From Clostridia bacterium (GTDB lineage Bacteria; Bacillota_A; Clostridia; Oscillospirales; Acutalibacteraceae), in assembly GCA_017423885.1 (NCBI GenBank), contig JAFPCJ010000070.1, forward strand, positions 1 through 12,137: DNA of 12,137 nucleotides. The letters run 5' to 3'. The notes under the pieces are model-generated. The model did not search any database. It saw only the letters and a program-made list of their open reading frames with translations, and had not been told where the DNA came from. Below are positions 1 to 6,337 of the stretch, piece after piece. The position numbers and the translations under genes were made by a program. How positions within the stretch are numbered: the first letter of the stretch is position 1; the number at the start of each line of letters is the position of its first letter.

Positions 1-1
1 A

Positions 2-1663
2 TCTATTTCTCTGATAGGAATGGTTTATCCGATAGTTACCAATAGAATGCTCAATGAGTATATTCCGCAAAAGATGTACCGCGCTATAGTTATTGCGGGA
101 ATCATTGTGTTGGGATTATATGTTTTGCGTATGCTGCTTAATTACTTCGTGCAGTTTTATGGGCATGTGATAGGCGTAAAAATGCAGTCGCAGATGCGAG
201 AGGACCTTTTCAGCCATCTTCAAAAGTTGCCCTTTGCTTTTTACGATAATAACGAAACAGGTCGCATAATGACACGTATTACAAGTGACCTGTTTGAGGT
301 ATGTGAGCTTGCACATCACGGTCCTGAAAACATCCTTATCAGTTCTGTAATGATAGTGCTTTCCTTTTCTTATCTTTTCACAATAGATAAAATACTTACA
401 CTTATAATCTTCGCCTGCGTGCCTATACTGATATTTGTTTCCTTTAAGCTTCGCAGAGCAATGAAGGAAGCGTTTAACGAGCGCAGAGTCAGCAATGCTA
501 CCATAAATGCCGCCGTTGAAAGCAGTATTACGGGTATCAGAGTTGCCAAGGCGTATACCAACGCAAAAGCCGAAATCAAAAAATTCCAAAAGGGTGACTC
601 ACAGTTTGTAAACGCATCAAAAAGCGCATACAGTGCGATGGCACGCTTCCATTCCTCTACCACCTTCGTCACCGATATTTTCAACGTTTTCATCCTCATT
701 GCAGGCGGACTTTTCCTCTATTCAGGCAGAATATCCTTCGGCGATTATTCCACCTTTATAGTATCGGTCAACCTGTTTATAGGTCCTGTCAATACTCTTA
801 TCGGCTTTATGGAGCAGTTTCAGAACGGAGTCAGCGGCTTTAAGCGTTTTGTCGAGATAATGGACGAGCAGCCCGAGAGTGACCCGCAGGATGCCGAGGA
901 GCTTAAAGACATTAAGGGAGTTATTGAATTTAAAAACGTTAATTATTCCTATAATGATTCAAGCGAAGTTCTGCATGATGTTAACCTGCGGATAGAAAAG
1001 GGGCAAAAGCTTGCGCTTGTAGGTCCCTCGGGCGGCGGTAAGACCACGCTTTGCCATCTTCTTCCCAATTTCTATAAGCTTTCAGCCGAAGACGGAAGCA
1101 TACTTATTGACGGCAAGGATATCCGCAAGCTCACTCTTGACTCGGTGCGCCGAAATATAGGAATAGTTCAGCAGGATGTATTTTTGTTTGTAGGTACCGT
1201 TCGCGAAAATATAATGTACGGTCGCCCCGATGCCACCGAGGAAGAAATGATAACGGCGGCGCGGCGCGCTAACATTCACGATTATATCATGACGCTTGAA
1301 AAGGGTTATGACACCGAGATCGGTGAGCGCGGAGTAAAGCTTTCGGGCGGACAAAAACAAAGAATGAGCATAGCAAGGGTGTTCTTAAAGGACCCTGCAA
1401 TACTCATTCTTGATGAAGCTACCAGTGCGCTGGATAACACCACCGAGGTGCTTATTCAGCAGACTCTCGACGAGCTTTGCTACGGACGCACTACTTTGGT
1501 AGTAGCGCACCGCCTTTCCACCATACGCAATGCCGATGAGATAGCCGTTGTGCTTGACGGACGCATCACAGAGCGCGGAACTCACGAACAGCTCATATCA
1601 GCCGACGGCACGTACAAAAAGCTATACTCTCTGCAATTCAGAGAAAACGATCTGTTTGAATAA
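2..1663 (+). CDS. ABC exporter half-transporter (fused TMD-NBD), 5'-truncated by the window edge
   Basis: This is a membrane-embedded half-transporter of the MsbA/MdlB-like exporter class; two such subunits couple ATP hydrolysis to export of a substrate that cannot be read from the sequence. The reading frame is open to base 2, so the first ATG (base 20) is probably internal and the first membrane helix is mostly missing; family members are usually 570-600 residues and 547 are seen from that ATG. Counting from that Met, hydrophobic segments lie near 22-44, 103-122, 124-142, 214-236 and 243-265. The ATPase domain has Walker A GPSGGGKT (335-342), Q-loop Q385, X-loop TEIGERG (432-438), signature LSGGQ (441-445), Walker B ILILDE (461-466), D-loop SALD and H-loop H497, so it looks catalytically intact. 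Exporters of this type often occur as adjacent pairs; a partner may lie upstream, outside the window. Confidence 0.93.
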   Translation, partial: SISLIGMVYPIVTNRMLNEYIPQKMYRAIVIAGIIVLGLYVLRMLLNYFVQFYGHVIGVKMQSQMREDLFSHLQKLPFAFYDNNETGRIMTRITSDLFEVCELAHHGPENILISSVMIVLSFSYLFTIDKILTLIIFACVPILIFVSFKLRRAMKEAFNERRVSNATINAAVESSITGIRVAKAYTNAKAEIKKFQKGDSQFVNASKSAYSAMARFHSSTTFVTDIFNVFILIAGGLFLYSGRISFGDYSTFIVSVNLFIGPVNTLIGFMEQFQNGVSGFKRFVEIMDEQPESDPQDAEELKDIKGVIEFKNVNYSYNDSSEVLHDVNLRIEKGQKLALVGPSGGGKTTLCHLLPNFYKLSAEDGSILIDGKDIRKLTLDSVRRNIGIVQQDVFLFVGTVRENIMYGRPDATEEEMITAARRANIHDYIMTLEKGYDTEIGERGVKLSGGQKQRMSIARVFLKDPAILILDEATSALDNTTEVLIQQTLDELCYGRTTLVVAHRLSTIRNADEIAVVLDGRITERGTHEQLISADGTYKKLYSLQFRENDLFE

Positions 1664-1679
1664 ATGCAAAATTAAGGGT

Positions 1680-1723
1680 GACAGCCGAGGTGCTTTCCGT
1701 TATTCGGAGTACATCGTGCTGTC
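1680..1723. terminator. Hairpin between convergent genes, possible bidirectional terminator
   Basis: GACAGC at 1680-1685 pairs with GCTGTC at 1718-1723. Inside lies a second imperfect stem, GTGC-tt-TCCG with CGGA-GTAC. On the plus strand the stem is followed by a T-rich stretch (gcttgtttta). The hairpin sits 17 bases after the ABC transporter stop and overlaps the last codons of the minus-strand hydrolase, as expected for a shared terminator of convergent genes. The T-run is not clean, so confidence is moderate. Confidence 0.5.
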
Positions 1724-2422
1724 GCTTGTTTTATTGCTCGAAGGCTCGCCGATAAGTATTTCATAAAGGCTTTCGGCAAAAAGCTCATGCATTTCGGGGG
1801 TTGGATGGTTTATTCGGTTGGCAAGCAACGGAGTTATATCCTGCGTTTTTGAAAGCTCCTTCCATTTAGCGTAGCAATCGCAAACGGTTATACCGTGGCT
1901 TTCGGCAAGTGCTGCAGCGGCAGCTATAAATTCATCCATTCTACCGCTGTTTTGCATTTCGGCAGTTTTGTGTGCGTAATCAAAATATTGCTTTGGGGTA
2001 TCCTCTACAACGCTTGTATTGAGCATATTGGGGGTCATAAAAATGACGTCTCTGCCGTCTTCAAGGCAGCGTTTAAAGATGCCGTCAAGTGCAGATATGT
2101 ATTCTTCAAGCGAATTATTTACATCGTTAAGACCAAAGCAAACGATAATAAGATCAGGCTCATGCTTTAAAACCTGTCCGTCTATCCTTTCGAGCGCTTC
2201 TTTTGCTATTGCTCCGCCGATGGAAGTGTTTATCATGTTTACGGGAACATAGTCGCGAAAGGCATTAAGCTTACGGCGAAGTCTGTTCCAATATACATTT
2301 TCATAATCCTGATATCCGTTTATGGCACCGTGCGAAACGCTGTCACCGAAGATAACTATGTTTATGGGACCGTATTTTTTGAGCCCTGCATTGTCAAGCA
2401 AAAGTTTTTCTTTGATTTTCAT
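1700..2422 (-). CDS. SGNH/GDSL-type hydrolase (cytoplasmic esterase/lipase-like)
   Basis: A 240-residue protein of the SGNH hydrolase superfamily, which cleaves ester bonds of lipids, acetylated sugars or similar compounds; the substrate is unknown. Visible blocks are GDSVS (26-30, nucleophile Ser28), a block II glycine in NTSIGG (65-70), GLND (97-100, Asn99 of the oxyanion hole) and NHPTPEMH (205-212) with the probable catalytic His206. The Asp normally three residues before this His is Arg203, so the acid must come from elsewhere or a Ser-His dyad is used. There is no signal peptide or membrane helix, so it is probably cytoplasmic. I chose the ATG at 2422 rather than the longer frame starting at 2548: an AAAGGCGGTGG ribosome site lies just upstream, and the gene's own promoter (2447-2475) lies inside the would-be extension. 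It converges on the ABC transporter and diverges from rpmH. Confidence 0.88.
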   Translation of the reverse strand: MKIKEKLLLDNAGLKKYGPINIVIFGDSVSHGAINGYQDYENVYWNRLRRKLNAFRDYVPVNMINTSIGGAIAKEALERIDGQVLKHEPDLIIVCFGLNDVNNSLEEYISALDGIFKRCLEDGRDVIFMTPNMLNTSVVEDTPKQYFDYAHKTAEMQNSGRMDEFIAAAAALAESHGITVCDCYAKWKELSKTQDITPLLANRINHPTPEMHELFAESLYEILIGEPSSNKTSDSTMYSE

Positions 2423-2446
2423 AAATGCCACCGCCTTTTTTCTTGG

Positions 2447-2475
2447 ATTATACCATACGTAATTGCTGTTTTCAA
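2447..2475 (-). promoter_or_regulatory. SigA-type promoter of the SGNH hydrolase gene
   Basis: On the minus strand, TTGAAA (2475-2470) is followed after exactly 17 bases by TATAAT (2452-2447), with a TG one base before the -10 (extended -10). The predicted start near 2440 gives a leader of about 18 bases carrying the ribosome site, which fixes the translation start at 2422. Confidence 0.8.
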
Positions 2476-2516
2476 GAAAAACAGGGATGAAATTTGCGTT
2501 CAAAGGAAAATTTTTA

Positions 2517-2545
2517 TTGACTTTCTTACGCCTTTCGGGTATAAT
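2517..2545 (+). promoter_or_regulatory. SigA-type promoter of the rpmH operon
   Basis: TTGACT (2517-2522), a 17-base spacer and a consensus TATAAT (2540-2545) precede rpmH. Transcription should begin near 2552, giving a leader of about 84 bases. The promoter is divergent from that of the hydrolase gene, and the two -35 boxes are about 41 bases apart. No TTATCCACA-type DnaA box is visible in this intergenic stretch, although rpmH often sits next to oriC/dnaA. Confidence 0.85.
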
Positions 2546-2635
2546 CACTATGATAGGTCATGTATAAGGGAAAATTTCCGTCCCGATAAAAAGGGAGTAG
2601 CATGTCCGCAATTCTTTTGAAGAGGAGGTTCTGTA

Positions 2636-2770
2636 ATGAAAAGGACTTATCAGCCTAAAAAGCTTCACCGTAAGAAAGAGCACGGTTTCTTAAAGAGAAT
2701 GGCTACGGCAAACGGCCGCAAGGTGCTTGCACGCCGTAGAGCAAAGGGAAGAAAGCAGTTGACCTACTAA
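2636..2770 (+). CDS. rpmH: Large ribosomal subunit protein bL34
   Basis: A complete 44-residue, strongly basic protein that is an almost perfect match to the L34 pattern: it begins [14 protein letters not shown], has [16 protein letters not shown] in the middle and ends in an Arg/Lys-rich tail. It binds 23S rRNA in the large ribosomal subunit. AGGAGG at 2623-2628 sits 7 bases before the ATG, a near-ideal ribosome binding site matching the high expression expected. It is the first gene of the rpmH-rnpA-yidD-yidC-khpB cluster, behind a consensus promoter, and is directly followed by a hairpin that could reduce read-through into rnpA. Confidence 0.98.
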   Translation: MKRTYQPKKLHRKKEHGFLKRMATANGRKVLARRRAKGRKQLTY

Positions 2771-2797
2771 AGCCACTTCCATGTGGCTTTTCCTTTT
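2769..2797 (+). terminator. Hairpin (likely partial terminator/attenuator) between rpmH and rnpA
   Basis: AAAGCCAC (2769-2776) and GTGGCTTT (2783-2790) form a perfect 8-bp stem with a 6-base loop, followed by TCCTTTT. The stem begins within the rpmH stop codon. It looks like a moderate intrinsic terminator or an RNA-processing/stability element, separating the very abundant L34 mRNA from the much less needed RNase P protein message. Confidence 0.6.
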
Positions 2798-2815
2798 AAT
2801 CGGAAAATGCAAAAA

Positions 2816-3157
2816 ATGCAAAAAATAAAGCTAAACCGTGATTTCAGGCGGATATACGGCAGGGGTAAGTCGTATGTTACCCCTTTTTTTGTCGTCTATT
2901 GCATGAAGAATAAGCATGAAGATATCAGACTTGGGATCACGGCGGGCAAAAAAATAGGCGGAGCGGTAGAGCGCAACCGTGCAAAGCGCGTAATTACAGC
3001 CGCGTTCCGTCAGTGTCTGGCGAATATTCACCCCGGGCATGATTTCATAATTGTTGCCCGAACGAGGATATTGAAGATCAAAAGTACGCTTGCCGCCGAG
3101 GTGCTTGAAAAGCAGTTGAAGTCTGCAGGAGTGTGGTGTTTGCAGGATGATCAGTAA
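2816..3157 (+). CDS. rnpA: Ribonuclease P protein component
   Basis: This is the protein subunit of RNase P, which with the catalytic RNA removes 5' leaders from pre-tRNAs. From the chosen ATG it has 113 residues, typical for the family. The N-terminus [19 protein letters not shown] is the family opening, and the RNR signature [11 protein letters not shown] lies at 48-58. The frame is open further upstream to an ATG at 2783, but that start lies in the 3' arm of the rpmH hairpin and adds residues not expected in the family. The ATG at 2807 has almost no room for a ribosome site, while 2816 has GGAAA about 9-11 bases upstream, so 2816 is preferred with some doubt. The end overlaps the yidD start by 11 bases, indicating translational coupling. 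Confidence 0.93.
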   Translation: MQKIKLNRDFRRIYGRGKSYVTPFFVVYCMKNKHEDIRLGITAGKKIGGAVERNRAKRVITAAFRQCLANIHPGHDFIIVARTRILKIKSTLAAEVLEKQLKSAGVWCLQDDQ

Positions 3158-3374
3158 GCTTTTGATCGCGGCTATCCGATTTTATCAGAAAAACATTTCG
3201 CCTGCCAAGCTGCCCTGTTGCCGCTTCACGCCGAGTTGCTCGGCTTATGCTATAGAGGCTATCCGTATTCATGGATGCTTAAAGGGTACCGTCTTGGCTT
3301 TTTGGCGCATACTCCGGTGTAATCCGCTATGCCGCGGGGGATATGATCCTGTTCCGGAGAAAAAGAAAAAATAA
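3147..3374 (+). CDS. yidD: Membrane protein insertion efficiency factor YidD
   Basis: A complete 75-residue protein with the whole YidD signature: RFYQKNISP (11-19), [11 protein letters not shown] (25-35) with conserved cysteines, and [18 protein letters not shown] (53-70). It is a small amphipathic protein at the inner face of the cytoplasmic membrane that assists YidC-dependent insertion of membrane proteins. The position between rnpA and yidC is the canonical one. Its ATG overlaps the rnpA end by 11 bases. AGG directly abuts the ATG and AGGAG lies about 15 bases upstream, so translation is probably coupled to rnpA. The C-terminus is a short Lys run. Confidence 0.96.
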   Translation: MISKLLIAAIRFYQKNISPAKLPCCRFTPSCSAYAIEAIRIHGCLKGTVLAFWRILRCNPLCRGGYDPVPEKKKK

Positions 3375-3379
3375 CCGTT

Positions 3380-3396
3380 GATGTCTTTGGGACATC
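3380..3396 (+). other. Small hairpin at the yidC translation start region
   Basis: GATGTC (3380-3385) and GACATC (3391-3396) form a 6-bp stem with a 5-base loop, three bases before the first possible yidC ATG (3400). It occupies the place where a ribosome site for that ATG would lie. It may therefore dampen initiation there or indicate that the ATG at 3421 is used instead. Confidence 0.35.
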
Positions 3397-3399
3397 TTT

Positions 3400-4461
3400 A
3401 TGGATGGTGTACGATTACCGATGCAAGGATTATTTGACATTATAAACATACCGCTCAGTTTTATTTTGAAGTATATAGCCGAGGTTTTTAACGGAAACTT
3501 CGCTGCCGCGGTGTTTGTTTTTACTCTGCTGATCAATGTTGTGCTTATACCTTTGAGCATCAAAAGTCAGAAGTCTACCGTTCAGCAGACTCGTATCAAG
3601 CCCAAGCTGGACGAGCTTAAAAAGCGTTACGGTGACGATAAGCAGAAGTATTCTGCAGCCATGCAGGAGCTTTATCAGCAGGAGGGCGTTTCCATGGGCG
3701 CAGGCGGATGTCTGCCCATGTTATTCAGACTCGTATTGATGATGAGCATTTATTGGCTCATCCTTTCTCCGCTCACCTATATGGCAGGCGCAGATAAAGC
3801 GCAGGTACAGAATGTTACCACCGCCATTTCCGAAAACCTTACGGAAATGAAGAAAGAGGATAAGGAAAAATACGAGACCATCAGCAAAAAAATACCCGGA
3901 AAGGGCGGCGTTGGCAACAACGAGCTTGTTGTCGTTCGTATAATTCGCGATGAGCCCGAGCTTATCCGCGAGATCCTTTCCGATAAAGAGTACAAGAAGA
4001 TCGAAAAAGATCTCGATGCTATCACAGAAAAATTCGAAAAAGCCGATATTGATTTTGATCTGTTCGGTCTTGACCTTACTGAAACTCCCGAGTTTTCTTG
4101 GAATATCTTTAAGAAATTCCAGCCTATATGGCTTATACCTATTTGCGCGTTTTTAGCGCAGATGCTTACAAGCGTGCTTTCGATGTACGCTCAAAAGAAG
4201 AACAACCCCGAGGCTCCTTCTATGGCAGGTATGATGCTTACAATGCCGCTCATTTCCCTGTTCATAGGCTTTGGTCTGCCCGGCGGAGTTGGATTTTATT
4301 GGATATGCTCGTCACTCGTAGGCGGCTTTATTCAATTTGCTTTGCAGGTCTTTTACGGCCCCTATAAGCTGCTTTCCCGCGAACGCGCGAAGGAGCTTGC
4401 AGAGCGTTGTGATTTTGAGAGAAAACAGCTCGATAAATTGGGCGGCTCCGTAGAGGAGTAA
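3400..4461 (+). CDS. yidC: YidC/Oxa1-family membrane protein insertase
   Basis: The insertase places membrane proteins into the cytoplasmic membrane, alone or with SecYEG. The protein is 353 residues from ATG 3400; ATG 3421 (Met8) fits the usual clostridial N-terminus better, and neither has a clear ribosome site. Membrane segments: TM1 about 33-53, TM2 105-127, TM3 245-262, TM4 276-292, TM5 297-318. The cytoplasmic hairpin between TM1 and TM2 carries the family pattern PLSIKSQKS...KPKLDELKKRYGDDKQK...LYQQEGV, followed by GCLPML. There is no E. coli-type periplasmic domain, as in Gram-positives. Two oddities: the basic residue usual in the TM1 groove is Asn46, while TM2 carries Arg110; and the extracytoplasmic loop between TM2 and TM3 is about 115 residues long and rich in Lys/Glu/Asp. 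It lies between yidD and khpB, the standard order. Confidence 0.96.
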   Translation: MDGVRLPMQGLFDIINIPLSFILKYIAEVFNGNFAAAVFVFTLLINVVLIPLSIKSQKSTVQQTRIKPKLDELKKRYGDDKQKYSAAMQELYQQEGVSMGAGGCLPMLFRLVLMMSIYWLILSPLTYMAGADKAQVQNVTTAISENLTEMKKEDKEKYETISKKIPGKGGVGNNELVVVRIIRDEPELIREILSDKEYKKIEKDLDAITEKFEKADIDFDLFGLDLTETPEFSWNIFKKFQPIWLIPICAFLAQMLTSVLSMYAQKKNNPEAPSMAGMMLTMPLISLFIGFGLPGGVGFYWICSSLVGGFIQFALQVFYGPYKLLSRERAKELAERCDFERKQLDKLGGSVEE

Positions 4462-4479
4462 TTTAAAGGAGGATTTCCC

Positions 4480-5523
4480 TTGATCAAAGAAGCAAGAGGA
4501 ACGGGCGCAACACTTGAGGAAGCCCGCGAAAATGCTATTGTTGCCCTTAACGCAGGGGACAATGCAGATATACAGTTTGAGATTATTTCAACCCCCAAGA
4601 AAAAGATTTTGGGACTTTTCGGCGGCTCGGTTGCAGAGGTCCGCGTATTTATAGAACTTCCCGATGAGAAACCGAAAAAGCCACGTTCCAACAAGAACAC
4701 AAAGAAGAACGATAACCGTGTAAAGAATGATAATCCTGCGGCCGAAAAGGCTGCAAAACCTGAAAAGACTGAAGGTGCGGCAAAGGCTGAGAAGCCTGCA
4801 AAGGTTGATAAGCCTACAAAACCTGAAAAGGTTGAAAAAACCGAAAAGGTTGCTTGCTCGGTAGAAGATGATTATAAGGATGCGGTAGATGCTTCTACCC
4901 TTTCTGCCGATTCCTCGGCAGGCAGAGCAGTAGCTTATCTTACCGATATTCTTACAAAGCTCGGCTGTACCGATATTACTGCAAAGGTTGCCGAGAGAGA
5001 AAACGGCGCATTCATTATTCTTGATGGTGAGGGACTCGGCGTTGTTATAGGGCATCGTGGAGAAACTCTTGATGCATTGCAGTATCTTGCAGGTCTTGCC
5101 GCAAATAACGGCGGCGGATACTACAAGGTATCTCTTAACATCGGTAACTATCGCGAGAAGCGCGAGCAGACTCTTATTACACTTGCTACCCGCGTTTCCG
5201 AGCAGGTTCTGCGTACAGGTCGCAACCGTGCTCTTGAGCCGATGAATCCGTATGAGCGCCGCATTATCCATACTGCTGTTCAGAATATTGAGGGTGTTAC
5301 CTCGGGTTCTGTCGGTGAGGGATCGGGTCGCCGTGTAGTTATAGCTGTTGAGGGCAGTGAGATCCGCGCTCCGAGAAATGACCGTTCAAGATCCGATCGC
5401 GGTCGTGGACGTTCTGGCAGAGGCAGAGGGGACCGCAACCGTTCAAGCAATACAGTTGCTACCGCTCCTGCTCGCGAGCCTAAGAAGGATAGCGATATTC
5501 CGCTGTACGGCAAGATCAATTAA
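4480..5523 (+). CDS. khpB: RNA-binding protein KhpB (Jag; Jag-N, KH and R3H domains) with extended linker and Arg/Gly-rich tail
   Basis: A cytoplasmic RNA-binding protein which in related Gram-positives pairs with KhpA and influences cell elongation and division. Translation starts at TTG 4480: AAAGGAGG (4465-4472) lies 7 bases upstream. Domains: Jag-N 1-58 with the conserved KKKILGLFGGSVAEVRV; a Lys/Glu/Pro/Ala-rich linker 62-125 with KPEK-type repeats; KH domain about 145-222 with the GHRG loop at 191-194; R3H domain about 225-290 with Arg260 and His264. A C-terminal extension (298-347) contains RGRGRSGRGRGDRNR and ends in DIPLYGKIN. At 347 residues it is much longer than the roughly 200-residue Bacillus Jag; the excess is the linker and tail. 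It is the last gene of the rpmH cluster, with a hairpin terminator directly behind it. Confidence 0.95.
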   Translation: MIKEARGTGATLEEARENAIVALNAGDNADIQFEIISTPKKKILGLFGGSVAEVRVFIELPDEKPKKPRSNKNTKKNDNRVKNDNPAAEKAAKPEKTEGAAKAEKPAKVDKPTKPEKVEKTEKVACSVEDDYKDAVDASTLSADSSAGRAVAYLTDILTKLGCTDITAKVAERENGAFIILDGEGLGVVIGHRGETLDALQYLAGLAANNGGGYYKVSLNIGNYREKREQTLITLATRVSEQVLRTGRNRALEPMNPYERRIIHTAVQNIEGVTSGSVGEGSGRRVVIAVEGSEIRAPRNDRSRSDRGRGRSGRGRGDRNRSSNTVATAPAREPKKDSDIPLYGKIN

Positions 5524-5532
5524 CCAAGCTTT

Positions 5533-5568
5533 AAAGGGGACTGTCGTTTTATGCGAGAGTCCCATTTT
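5533..5568 (+). terminator. Rho-independent terminator after khpB
   Basis: GGGACTGTCG (5537-5546) pairs with CGAGAGTCCC (5554-5563), a 10-bp stem with one G:G mismatch, loop TTTTATG, followed by ATTTT and preceded by AAA. It separates the rpmH cluster from relQ, so some relQ transcription may come from read-through or from a promoter I could not identify. Confidence 0.75.
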
Positions 5569-5589
5569 AAATGATACGGAGAAAAGAAA

Positions 5590-6282
5590 ATGAACGATCT
5601 GCATTCCTCGCAGACCGACGGAATGATCGATCTTGAAAATGCCGCCGCGCTTATCGAGAGAACGCGTCCGTTTGCGATTTTAATGACTGAATACCGCTGC
5701 GCCATGCTTGAGATCAAGACTAAGCTTGATGTACTGAATGAGGAGCTCTCGCTTGACGGTGAGCGAAATCCGTTTGAGAGCATCTCTTGCCGACTCAAAA
5801 GTCCCATAAGCATACTTGAAAAGCTTGAGCGTAAAGGCATAGAGCCAACGGTTGAAAACATTGAGAAAAACATAACCGATGTTGCAGGCATCAGGGTGGT
5901 ATGCTCTTTTCCGTCCGATATTTACCGTATATCAGAGCGTCTTTGCGCGCAGGATGATATAAGGGTGATCGAGCGAAAGGATTACATCGCTAAGCCAAAG
6001 CCAAACGGTTACAGAAGTCTGCATTTGATACTTGAAATACCTGTCTTTTTATATAACGAAAAGAAATATATGTGCGTTGAGGTGCAGTTCCGTACCATTG
6101 CTATGGATTTTTGGGCAAGCCTTGAGCACAAGGTTCATTACAAAAAGAAGATTGCCGAAGGGGCACAGCCAATCGCCGAGGAGCTTCGCGAGTGCGCCGA
6201 GATGATAAGTGCGATAGATGAGCACATGCAGCAGATAAGAGACCGCATTGAGGCATTTAATTCATCTGTAAGTCCCCCTTGA
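5590..6282 (+). CDS. relQ: Small alarmone synthetase, RelQ/YjbM-like GTP pyrophosphokinase
   Basis: This enzyme transfers pyrophosphate from ATP to GDP/GTP to make (p)ppGpp, the stringent-response alarmone, in the cytoplasm. At 230 residues it is a synthetase-only protein with no HD hydrolase, TGS or ACT domain. Family motifs: CAMLEIKTKLDVLNEE (37-52), RLKSP (68-72), DVAGIRVVCSF (97-107), KPKPNGYRSLH (135-145), VEVQFRTIAMDFWASLEHK (163-181). These match RelQ-type SAS1 proteins closely, including the C-terminal helices (192-223) that mediate tetramer formation in characterised RelQ. GGAG at 5578-5581 lies 8 bases before the ATG. It follows the khpB terminator and precedes prfC by 55 bases on the same strand. 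The choice of RelQ over RelP rests on motif resemblance from memory. Confidence 0.92.
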   Translation: MNDLHSSQTDGMIDLENAAALIERTRPFAILMTEYRCAMLEIKTKLDVLNEELSLDGERNPFESISCRLKSPISILEKLERKGIEPTVENIEKNITDVAGIRVVCSFPSDIYRISERLCAQDDIRVIERKDYIAKPKPNGYRSLHLILEIPVFLYNEKKYMCVEVQFRTIAMDFWASLEHKVHYKKKIAEGAQPIAEELRECAEMISAIDEHMQQIRDRIEAFNSSVSPP

Positions 6283-6337
6283 TTGGGAAATACTTGATTT
6301 GTAAAGGCTATAACGATTTGAGTAAGGAGTTTTAATT

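Noticed and set aside
2423..2548. N-terminal extension of the SGNH hydrolase by 42 residues
   Set aside because: The extension covers the gene's own consensus promoter and reaches the opposite-strand rpmH promoter; the ATG at 2422 has a ribosome site and a family-like N-terminus.
2423..2635. Replication origin next to rpmH
   Set aside because: No DnaA-box-like TTATCCACA cluster or A+T-rich unwinding repeat array could be seen, and dnaA is not present.
2783..2815. Longest rnpA start (ATG 2783)
   Set aside because: It lies in the 3' arm of the rpmH hairpin, has no ribosome site, and adds residues not expected in the family.
4588..5271. Minus-strand frame of 227 codons inside khpB
   Set aside because: A shadow of khpB codon usage; the plus-strand protein has clear Jag-N, KH and R3H domains.
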